Source: a virus. From it: a stretch of DNA of 24,082 nt. The translations under genes were made by a program, and so were the position numbers. Numbering within the stretch: position 1 is the stretch's first letter; every line of letters begins with the position of its first letter. This document shows, in pieces, positions 15,601-22,342 of this stretch. The notes beneath the pieces are model-generated. The model saw only the letters and a program-made list of their open reading frames with translations. It was not told the DNA's origin and made no database searches. The DNA lies in IMG/VR virus record IMGVR_UViG_3300030105_000210, positions 1 to 24,082 of that record, one strand, 5' to 3'.

Positions 15601-18600
15601 ATGAATACTTTCCTATAGAAGTTATTGAGTTGTTAGAAAAAAACAAACAGAAAATTATTAATATTGCAGAAGGAAGATTAAGGCAAGGAGAAAATAAAGA
15701 AGCAACAGTAGATACTTTTGAAGAAGCTATAGCTATAGCTTCTGGTTATTACAATGAACAGAAACTACAAGGCAGAATTCCTTTTGAATTTAGTCCACCA
15801 ATTAGAAGATTCTTTGAACCTATATTCAAATATTTTAATCAAGTAGCTAAATATTTTTCAGGTAAAAAATATAGAAAGCTTGAAGATGTATTCGATGCAA
15901 TAAGAACAGGTGATTTATATCAAGACGCAGTAGACAATCCTAGAATATTAAGTCCACCGCAACAAAAATATTCAGATGAAGTATTCAGAGATACAGGGTA
16001 TATAGGACCATACAAGGGCGCACCTTTAGCTAATGGTATGAATGCACAGTATGACAATCAAAGAAACATACAACCTTTTTACAGTGATACTCCTAGCTTT
16101 GGAGGATTGGAATTAAAATTAAACGATAATAGTTTTAACATTAGTCTTTTAAAAGAATCAATTAAAGAAACAAAAACTAAATCAACAAAAGGAAAAAATT
16201 GGTTAGTAAAAGATAAACAAGGAAGATATAAACTTGCTGGTTCTTCTATAAGTTTTTCTCCTCTTTACGTGGAAGAAACAAATTTAGAAGAACACTTAAC
16301 CAGTGAAGCAAACGCTGATAGAAATATAACTATAGAAGAAGTAAAAGAATACGTTGAAGCTAACGAAGGAATATTTTCTATTCAATTATTGGGTGATCAG
16401 CAACCATTAAGAATAATTCCTTATAGTCAAAATGAAAAACAAGCTATTAAATTTTTTAAAAACCAAGCAGAAAATAACGCACAAGCATTAGATGATACAA
16501 ATAAAGCCATACAATCATTGTTCATTAACAAACCTGAAGAGTATAAAACTTTAAAAGAATATTATTATACTGGACCAGATAGCCAATCACAGGCTGCTTT
16601 CTATGATTTAATAAGGAATCTTGATGAAATACAAAAAGCATACACAAAATTAAATTTACCTAATGCAAATGAAACTATAAATAAAAACTTTGATTTGTTA
16701 AGAGTTGCTTTAAATGTAGATGTGAAATCACCTGATTATATTTTTTCAACTATAAAAGGTAATCAAATAGAACAAGTTATTAGTGAGTTAACTTTAGATG
16801 GTAATATTTTTAATGACAGAAAAGCTTTAATAAAAGCTGACCCTGATGGACAGTTAGAAAAATTCTTAGTAGGTTTAAGTAATAGAAATATAGATACTGA
16901 TCCTTTATTAGAAATTGTAGACGAGATACAAGATGCTATTTCTAGTTATTCTTATAAAAGTTTTGATTCAGATACAGGTCCATTGGATGTAAATAATGCA
17001 TTAACAGTAGAACTATCTCGTTTTGAATCAAATACAGGTGAATTGTTTGATCAAAATTTTGAAAAAACTTTTGGAGAGTTAATTAAAGCTAGAGCAATAC
17101 ATAAAAAACAACACGCATACAATATGCAAGTTTTATATGCTGAACCTTTTAATCCTAGTTCTTTTGGATTGCCTCCTTCTGGAGATAATAGATTTGGTGA
17201 TTACGCAAACTTTAATATAGATACTATAAGTGGACAATTTAATCGTTCAGATAGATTAATCTTAGAAGCTAAACAAAGAGCAAATCCTAATACCCAACAA
17301 TGGGAGTTAGAACAATTTGAAGGTCAACCAATACAAAAAATATCTGAAACAGATCAAACCCAAATATTAACTGAAGGTTTTATTAATCAAAAAGGTGAAC
17401 GTACTGTTGATCTTTATGATACTAAAAAAGTATATACAGAAAATAAACAAACGATTGCATTTATTTTTGATCCAGCACAACCAAATAAAGAATTTTATAT
17501 TTCTGAACATTTCAAAGATATTAAAAATATGTTTGCTCACATAAGAACAGCAGATGTATACACAGTTGATGAGAACGGAGAGCCTATAAAAGTTTTACTA
17601 ATAGAAGAAATACAATCCGATATGTTTTCTGATATTAAAAAAGCTAAAGAAAAATTTATAAGAAATTTAAATGCAGGTGACCCAAGAAAAATACAAGGTA
17701 TAGATGAGTTATCAGAAGCAGATACATACTTAGCATTAAAAGGTTATGCAACAACTCGCAACATGGGCAAGATTCCTTTGATTGGATTTCCAAAACCAAA
17801 CAATAATAGATGGCAAGATTATGTAATGGAACAGATTGCAAAATTAGCTAACAATAATGCTTACGATGGAGTTGCTATAACAACCACAGCAATACAAGCA
17901 GAAAGAAATCAATCATCTTTGCAAAACAACTTTGACTTTTTAAGTTTTTATGCATCAGTAAATCCAAAAGATTTAAATTACAACAATATAGGAACACAAC
18001 AACAAAAATTAAATGGAACCATTACACATCAACCATCAAATACACAAGTTACAGAATCAACTTTGGTAGAACAAGGATATCTTAACGATACAGATAATGG
18101 ACCTACTCCTGTGTTAATGGGAGCATCACAATATTTTGCTGACCTTTTTTCAAACAATCCTAACTCTTATGAATTCCAAGAATATGTAACGCATACAAGA
18201 TTAATAGGAATGTTAGGAGGGTTTATAAGTAGAGACATGACTATGCCTTTGTCTGGATCAGATAAAATATTTGAACACAGAGGAACAACACAAAGTAATC
18301 ACATGACATCAGGAAGTCAAGACATAGAAAGAGATGGTGATTTAAGTACAGTTTTGCCAAAAGATATAGCTGATTTAATTGATGATCAAATACTAAGAGG
18401 GGTTCAACCTCAATATAAAAAAGTAGATATTAATAATATTACAACTGATGAACGTAATTTAGAAAACAATACTATCAATACAAGTAGATTAAACATTGCT
18501 AAAGAAATGAGTAATGCTGTAGGTGCTGGGTATATTAACCTTAATAAAATTAGTGCCAATCAAATACAATCATTCTTTGCTAAATCAGGATGGGAAATAT

Positions 18601-21407
18601 ACGACACTACATATCCACAAAAATTACAGAAAGCTATAAAAAAATTGTATGGAATAGAACCAACAGTATTAGGTAAAGGTGCAGTAGAAATAGCAAAAGA
18701 ACTTTATCCTAATGAAGATATAGGTGATCTACAAAACAAAGATTACTATTCAGAAGAAATGTATAGTGTTCCTTTTGATGAGTTAACAGAACAAGAACAG
18801 TTTGGAATAGACGAAATAATTTTTTCAAGACAAGCTGTTATACAAGAAAGAAAAGGTGTACCTCTGTTATTAGAATCAGCTTTTAAATCAGGAGCAAGAT
18901 TACAAACTAAAGGAGAGCCAACTAAAAAACATTTAAGTAGATTTAATTTACCTGTATATAGGTTTGAAACTGATAATCAAGTACAAGTTACTCCTACACA
19001 AAAATATTCAAGCACTCCAGCAGATGCACAAAGAGCAAACCTATGGAGAAGAACAATAGATTTCTTAGGTAATATTGGTTCAACTAAATTCTTCAGTGGA
19101 TTAGGTGCTATACCACAGCTTAAACAATTCATGGAACTAAGGTATAAAGCATTAGGTAAAATAGGTGCAGCAGAACAAGCTGCTTTAGATTTATATAATG
19201 AAACAGGTCCATATTTAAACCCACTTAAAACTGACAAACCTAAAGAAGAGTTTAAACAAAACAGAGAGCAGTTCACGGCATACATGACAGGTGGAATAGA
19301 TATTGATGCTGCAATAATACAAGACGAAGGACTAAGAAAGGTAGCCATCAAATCTAAAAAAGCTATTGATAACGTAGGAAAGTTATTAGTTCAAAAAGGT
19401 TTATTACCTAGAGCAAAATATGAAGAAAATAAAGGAGCATATCTACCTACTTTATATTTAAAACATTTACTTAAGTATCCTAATAGACAACCATTATCTT
19501 TCTTAAAGAAAAAGAAAGAAGTAGACGATGAAACTAAATTAATACTAGGTGATGTAGCAGAATTGTCACCAGAGTATAGGGTTCTTAATGGTCTCACTAG
19601 ACCTTTAAGAGATGTAGTTATATTAGATTTCTTTAATGAAGTTTCACAAAACCAAAACTGGGCATTACGTGATGGCGATATGTTAGTTGATTTTAAAATG
19701 GAAGATGGTTCGTCTAAAAAAGTTAGTGCGTTATGGGTAATAGATGAAGCAACAAGACTAGAAGAACAAGCAGATTATTTTGAAAATGGAGAGCCAGATC
19801 AGGCTCAAGCCATGAGAAATAAAGCTAAAGAATACAGGGCATTAGCTACTCCTGTATTAGAAAGCATTGGATATGGAGAAGATAATCCAACTGAAGGTAA
19901 CTTTATAAGGATGCCTAAGACAAAAAAATACGGCATGTTAAAAGGTGTAGCTGTACGTAAAGAAATATATGACGACATTATTGGTACATTTACAATGGGT
20001 AATACTGATAATGCTTACAACAAAGCTATAGCTACTATGGCAAAAGGAACTAGCATATGGAAACTTTTAAAAGTTCCATTGAATCCACCATCTGTAGTAC
20101 GTAACGTAGGCTCTAATATGATACTTATGAATTTAGTAGCCGGTATACCTATACATAAAGTAATACCTCGTATGCATCAAGCTATTAAAGAAATACAAAA
20201 CAATGGCAAGTATTGGAAGATTGCACAAGACTTTGGAATAAAAAATACAGGGTTTAGTGAACAAGAAATGTATAGGATTAGTGAGTCATATTTAGATTTA
20301 TTACAGGAAGAACATCCTCTTGGTGATGTTACGCGTTTCTTTTCTCCTAAAATAATAATGAATAAGATATTTAAAAAAGCAGGAGACATATATCAATTCA
20401 CAGAATCAGTAGGTAAGACTGCTGTAATCATTGATGCTATGGAAAGACAAGGCATGTCAGACATAGATGCTTTTATGTTAGCACAGAAAGCTTTGTTCGA
20501 TTATTCAGATGTACCTGAAGCTGGTAAGCAATTTAGGAAAGCACCTATAGGTATGCCATTCTTTACATTCTATTACAAAGCTTTACCAGCATTAATAGAA
20601 ACAGCAGTTAAACACCCTATGAGGTATGCACCATACGTAGCATTGTCTGCTGGTCTAACACAACTAGCTTCATACGCTTTTGGATTTGAAGATGATGAGG
20701 AAGAAAAGTTACAGAAAAGTTTACAGCCTTGGTTAGAAAGAAGAACAGGTGTATATGTATTGCCTTATAAAGATTCAGATGGAAGATTTCAATTCTTAGA
20801 TATAGGTTATTTCTTTCCTTGGTCAATGTATACAGACTCAATTAAAGCTGTAGCCAATGGAGAATTTATGGAACTACAAAGAACAACAGGATTATTTTCT
20901 GGTCCATTTGTAGATATTCTTTTAGCTATGAAAACTAATAAAGACCCGTTTACACAAAGAGTTATATGGGATAAACGTGATCCAGTACAAGATAGAATAC
21001 AAAATATGTGGTGGTATATGTATAGTTTGGGTATGCCATCATGGTTAACACCTACTGGTGCTATAAGTAAAACAACTAAAGCAATATCTGGAACACCAAG
21101 ACCTACAGGAGAGCCGGCAGATACAATACCTCAAGCGTTGTTACGTTTTGTAGGAGTAAATGTATACGGAATAAATACTAAAGAAAGCAGAACAAGAAAT
21201 ATAACACGTATGAAACAAGACATACAAAATATAAAACAAAGATTCTCTTATAAAATGAGAGAAAAAAGTTTAACTAAAGAACAAAAAGAAAGAGAAAGAG
21301 TAAGATACATGCAATTACTTAAAGAAAAAGGGGATTTATTACGACAATATCAAATAGATACAGCTATACCAAGAAATGTTTTAGAAAGAGAAAGCAAACT
21401 ACAATGA
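12675..21407 (+). CDS. Giant polyvalent/ejection-type virion protein with zincin (HEAVH) and LPD38-like regions
   Basis: 2910 residues. Regions in order: a Gly/Ala-rich hydrophobic tract (about 146-215) and a second (about 270-330) that could enter membranes; Pro/Glu linker (335-420); coiled coil (about 455-500). A zincin-like module follows with H967-E-A-V-H971, candidate third ligand E1016 or E1017 (FEEAIAIASG), and EDVFDAIRTGDLY (1070-1082), which follows such HExxH modules in other phage polyproteins. Next are an EEIQSD module (1644-1649, with WQDYVMEQIAKLANN from 1713), a helical region (about 2120-2280, KFFSGLGAIPQLKQF), and an LPD38-like region (about 2460-2860: NPPSVVRNVGSN, FDYSDVP, FFTFYYKALPALIE), ending in a basic helix. 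Inferred role: ejected with DNA to help cross the envelope or act on the host. No lytic transglycosylase or RNA polymerase motif seen. Confidence 0.8.
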   Translation: MTDKPRNTPSTFDVFGTNTGEATSAFDLFDTRTLSDPENTENAEKLFGTDDIPELPIFGLGKTDFTPEENDWVDGVISAPRGMLRGLARTIPMMGEGVWALLDLATNLTGNEDYLNDKESDFIDRMDELRDAIGYEDSVAGRTGEALGSVLGFVGASIATGGAGAAARLAAGTRALQAGNIAAGGAKTLGAATQIASPGMAMGVAEASSRMREYEERTGEEIPIADRNLAYALGVPLGATEALPIVRPLSMLFSKIRKTDLPKRTLDTYMDYAKSAAITGTAEGVQEALAGIGQDAIAKGIYDEDAVIGESIASEFGYGGGAGAIFDIGVNLLTKGRPRGRPPAGTPEEGAPIPEEGTPSPIITAEEEQEIIDQSIPRDVVEQVFGDEEIVLPDVPVVPVAKQEIKPNDEIINATVDSPQAEIEAAAQILKDETPPVILQEDIETEAFKQQRTKVNPKLESAINREIELENEIEQAEVQEDLNKADTLKNELVSIQQQQEELIKEEKVPVKRGRLVESFNRPDDNEVFTGRFPDKQSIDTYNNKNSKKIKTDLGITTLAHKQFKKKYDKYITDTVKDSYKNDNKDFKLKSYYDLVSEEQGSIQPEQIIQALDSKNINTTDNTFKRYLYENTKKSNLKDTNGLERKEIFRQISLLPTMKQRNSGIDQAFNEGRENTKAFSKQEAITQRTEELIKDNNKTQLYNLGIANGISEDFISPNTKASLARGIARQEINNQTSAEENYEQLANKVIPNVLVSKRKTSKKDQARNLQKYVATYPDGKKYTTLLPVDIGLDSAKDQTARNTFGQRIEALEEENKRTKTAPQASPRDYELAVTRSLYSRQNPLGELRNIAGPQVKQSQTPALETNQVEQVQQDAPNLDLPNIKGINYQGNLYQFKDNINASDTVMNLKRIVKRTMPNANVVAVDNLFSLEGNAVAGVTIGDMIAINLETNPESSRPRFASPTDTIYHEAVHYFKNNEYFPIEVIELLEKNKQKIINIAEGRLRQGENKEATVDTFEEAIAIASGYYNEQKLQGRIPFEFSPPIRRFFEPIFKYFNQVAKYFSGKKYRKLEDVFDAIRTGDLYQDAVDNPRILSPPQQKYSDEVFRDTGYIGPYKGAPLANGMNAQYDNQRNIQPFYSDTPSFGGLELKLNDNSFNISLLKESIKETKTKSTKGKNWLVKDKQGRYKLAGSSISFSPLYVEETNLEEHLTSEANADRNITIEEVKEYVEANEGIFSIQLLGDQQPLRIIPYSQNEKQAIKFFKNQAENNAQALDDTNKAIQSLFINKPEEYKTLKEYYYTGPDSQSQAAFYDLIRNLDEIQKAYTKLNLPNANETINKNFDLLRVALNVDVKSPDYIFSTIKGNQIEQVISELTLDGNIFNDRKALIKADPDGQLEKFLVGLSNRNIDTDPLLEIVDEIQDAISSYSYKSFDSDTGPLDVNNALTVELSRFESNTGELFDQNFEKTFGELIKARAIHKKQHAYNMQVLYAEPFNPSSFGLPPSGDNRFGDYANFNIDTISGQFNRSDRLILEAKQRANPNTQQWELEQFEGQPIQKISETDQTQILTEGFINQKGERTVDLYDTKKVYTENKQTIAFIFDPAQPNKEFYISEHFKDIKNMFAHIRTADVYTVDENGEPIKVLLIEEIQSDMFSDIKKAKEKFIRNLNAGDPRKIQGIDELSEADTYLALKGYATTRNMGKIPLIGFPKPNNNRWQDYVMEQIAKLANNNAYDGVAITTTAIQAERNQSSLQNNFDFLSFYASVNPKDLNYNNIGTQQQKLNGTITHQPSNTQVTESTLVEQGYLNDTDNGPTPVLMGASQYFADLFSNNPNSYEFQEYVTHTRLIGMLGGFISRDMTMPLSGSDKIFEHRGTTQSNHMTSGSQDIERDGDLSTVLPKDIADLIDDQILRGVQPQYKKVDINNITTDERNLENNTINTSRLNIAKEMSNAVGAGYINLNKISANQIQSFFAKSGWEIYDTTYPQKLQKAIKKLYGIEPTVLGKGAVEIAKELYPNEDIGDLQNKDYYSEEMYSVPFDELTEQEQFGIDEIIFSRQAVIQERKGVPLLLESAFKSGARLQTKGEPTKKHLSRFNLPVYRFETDNQVQVTPTQKYSSTPADAQRANLWRRTIDFLGNIGSTKFFSGLGAIPQLKQFMELRYKALGKIGAAEQAALDLYNETGPYLNPLKTDKPKEEFKQNREQFTAYMTGGIDIDAAIIQDEGLRKVAIKSKKAIDNVGKLLVQKGLLPRAKYEENKGAYLPTLYLKHLLKYPNRQPLSFLKKKKEVDDETKLILGDVAELSPEYRVLNGLTRPLRDVVILDFFNEVSQNQNWALRDGDMLVDFKMEDGSSKKVSALWVIDEATRLEEQADYFENGEPDQAQAMRNKAKEYRALATPVLESIGYGEDNPTEGNFIRMPKTKKYGMLKGVAVRKEIYDDIIGTFTMGNTDNAYNKAIATMAKGTSIWKLLKVPLNPPSVVRNVGSNMILMNLVAGIPIHKVIPRMHQAIKEIQNNGKYWKIAQDFGIKNTGFSEQEMYRISESYLDLLQEEHPLGDVTRFFSPKIIMNKIFKKAGDIYQFTESVGKTAVIIDAMERQGMSDIDAFMLAQKALFDYSDVPEAGKQFRKAPIGMPFFTFYYKALPALIETAVKHPMRYAPYVALSAGLTQLASYAFGFEDDEEEKLQKSLQPWLERRTGVYVLPYKDSDGRFQFLDIGYFFPWSMYTDSIKAVANGEFMELQRTTGLFSGPFVDILLAMKTNKDPFTQRVIWDKRDPVQDRIQNMWWYMYSLGMPSWLTPTGAISKTTKAISGTPRPTGEPADTIPQALLRFVGVNVYGINTKESRTRNITRMKQDIQNIKQRFSYKMREKSLTKEQKERERVRYMQLLKEKGDLLRQYQIDTAIPRNVLERESKLQ
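15573..15587 (+). other. HEAVH zinc-metallopeptidase motif
   Basis: Codons 967-971 of the giant gene read His-Glu-Ala-Val-His, preceded by hydrophobic/polar residues (TDTIY) and followed by YF, as in zincins. A Glu pair 45 residues downstream (E1016/E1017) could supply the third zinc ligand, as in gluzincins. Activity is inferred. Confidence 0.65.
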
Positions 21408-21841
21408 ACATAGATAAATTAATACAAGAACTTATATTAGATGAAGGTTATAAGTATGAAACATACGAAGATCATTTAGGTTTTCTCACATTAGGTGTAG
21501 GACATTTAGTATTAGACACAGACCCAGAGATTAATAAACCAGTAGGTACACCAGTATCAGAAGAGAGAGTATTAGAATGTTTAAACAATGATATAGAAAC
21601 TGTGTGTGATGAGTTAAATAGAAACATGCCTTGGTGGAAAGAATTAGGTGATGAAAAAATGCGTGTCTTAGCTAACATGTGTTTTAACTTAGGTATAACT
21701 AGGTTGTTAAAGTTTAGAAAATTTCTTGCAGCTTTAGAATCTGGAGATTTTGAAACAGCAGGAGAAGAAATGATGGACAGTAAGTGGGCTACTCAAGTAG
21801 GAGCAAGAGCCACAAGATTACAAAGAAGAATACTGTTGTAA
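21404..21841 (+). CDS. Endolysin, T4-type lysozyme (GH24 muramidase)
   Basis: 145 residues, starting in an ATGA overlap with the giant gene. The catalytic set of T4 lysozyme is conserved with exact spacing: E14 (LDEG), D23 (YEDHLG) and T29 (LTLGVGH), against E11, D20 and T26 in T4. The family cleaves the MurNAc-GlcNAc bond of peptidoglycan. The C-terminal helical lobe is present (RVLANMCFNLGITRLLKFRK; ARATRLQRRILL). It is slightly shorter than T4 lysozyme (164). No signal peptide, so release should need a holin. The following small membrane genes fit a lysis cassette. It could in principle be virion-associated, but its size and position favour an endolysin. Confidence 0.92.
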   Translation: MNIDKLIQELILDEGYKYETYEDHLGFLTLGVGHLVLDTDPEINKPVGTPVSEERVLECLNNDIETVCDELNRNMPWWKELGDEKMRVLANMCFNLGITRLLKFRKFLAALESGDFETAGEEMMDSKWATQVGARATRLQRRILL

Positions 21842-21939
21842 TGGAAGCCTTTGATCTAATTGCTGAAGTAGGATTGCCTATAGCAAGCGGATTGATTATA
21901 AAGAAGATGACCAGAGGAAAGACTAATGAAAAAATATGA
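21841..21939 (+). CDS. Possible 32-residue mini-protein (lysis region)
   Basis: A short frame starting in a TAATG overlap with the lysozyme stop and ending at TGA 21937-21939, 14 bases inside the next gene. The N-terminal half (LIAEVGLPIASGLII, residues 6-20) is hydrophobic and followed by KKMTRGK, like the start of small phage holin-type membrane proteins, but the span is short. It may be a truncated remnant of a longer membrane protein or a non-functional frame. Context and start-stop overlap are the main support. Confidence 0.42.
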   Translation: MEAFDLIAEVGLPIASGLIIKKMTRGKTNEKI

Positions 21940-22135
21940 ATCAGATTTAGCATCAATAGATAATGTGATATTTGAACCAGTAAAGGAAGAGATATCTGAT
22001 GAAGAATATTTTGATAATTTAGACAGGACTATATCTTATTCTTTGTGGGCACTTTTAATTTTATCCGCAACTGTGTTTATAAGTATTTTATTTTGGGTAG
22101 ACACAATAGAAAGCATTATAATTAACTACTTGTAA
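21926..22135 (+). CDS. Small single-TM membrane protein, holin/lysis candidate
   Basis: 69 residues; AGAGGA at 21913-21918 lies eight bases before the ATG. The acidic N-terminal half (residues 1-36, with EEISDEEYFDNLD) is followed by one clear transmembrane helix (about residues 38-60, YSLWALLILSATVFISILFW) and a short polar/hydrophobic end. It is directly behind the lysozyme, so a holin or spanin-like lysis role is reasonable. One TM with a large acidic N-terminal domain is not one of the classic two- or three-TM holins. No lipobox. Function unproven. Confidence 0.68.
   Translation: MKKYESDLASIDNVIFEPVKEEISDEEYFDNLDRTISYSLWALLILSATVFISILFWVDTIESIIINYL
22093..22122 (+). promoter_or_regulatory. 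Candidate sigma70-like promoter (weak)
   Basis: A perfect TATAAT at 22117-22122 lies 18 bases after TTGGGT (22093-22098; three of six match TTGACA). Transcription would begin near 22129, a few bases before ATG 22138, giving an almost leaderless transcript for a gene with no visible Shine-Dalgarno. In AT-rich DNA such a match can arise by chance. Confidence 0.25.
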
Positions 22136-22137
22136 AA

Positions 22138-22335
22138 ATGACTCTACAACAACTAATAAATAAATTACAAAAATCTATAGATGATTCTGTATGTGATGCA
22201 AATACAAATGTAGCTATTGAAATAAATACCGATACAGATTTTCAAACTTGTTGGGATTTTGATGTAAATAGTTTTTCAATTAATAAAACTAACCACGTTT
22301 GTATTAACGTAGATAGCGTGGTTAAGAGTAAATAA
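22138..22335 (+). CDS. Small phage protein (65 residues), unknown function
   Basis: Begins MTLQQLINKLQKSIDD, the helix-first layout of a common type of small phage protein ('LxELIxKLQ...NxxVxIEIN'), followed by beta-like VAIEINTDTDF and a C-terminal strand (HVCINVDSVV). Cys at 19, 38 and 55. No membrane segment or signal. No Shine-Dalgarno is visible before the ATG, unlike most genes in the window. Function unknown. It starts two bases after the upstream stop. Confidence 0.65.
   Translation: MTLQQLINKLQKSIDDSVCDANTNVAIEINTDTDFQTCWDFDVNSFSINKTNHVCINVDSVVKSK
22290..22324. other. Inverted repeat / possible hairpin
   Basis: taaccacg (22290-22297) is perfectly complementary to cgtggtta (22317-22324) around a 19-base loop, at the end of the 65-residue gene and just before the start at 22343. 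No T-run follows, so it does not look like a standard intrinsic terminator. An RNA-processing, translation-control or protein-binding site is possible, as is coincidence. Confidence 0.35.
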
Positions 22336-22342
22336 TTAAGTA

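Noticed and set aside
12675-21407. Giant gene as an N4-type virion RNA polymerase
   Set aside because: Size is comparable, but I see no polymerase motifs; the recognisable parts are an HEAVH module, the EEIQSD module and an LPD38-like C-terminus.
22290-22342. Hairpin as an intrinsic terminator
   Set aside because: The stem is only eight pairs with a 19-base loop and no T-run follows.
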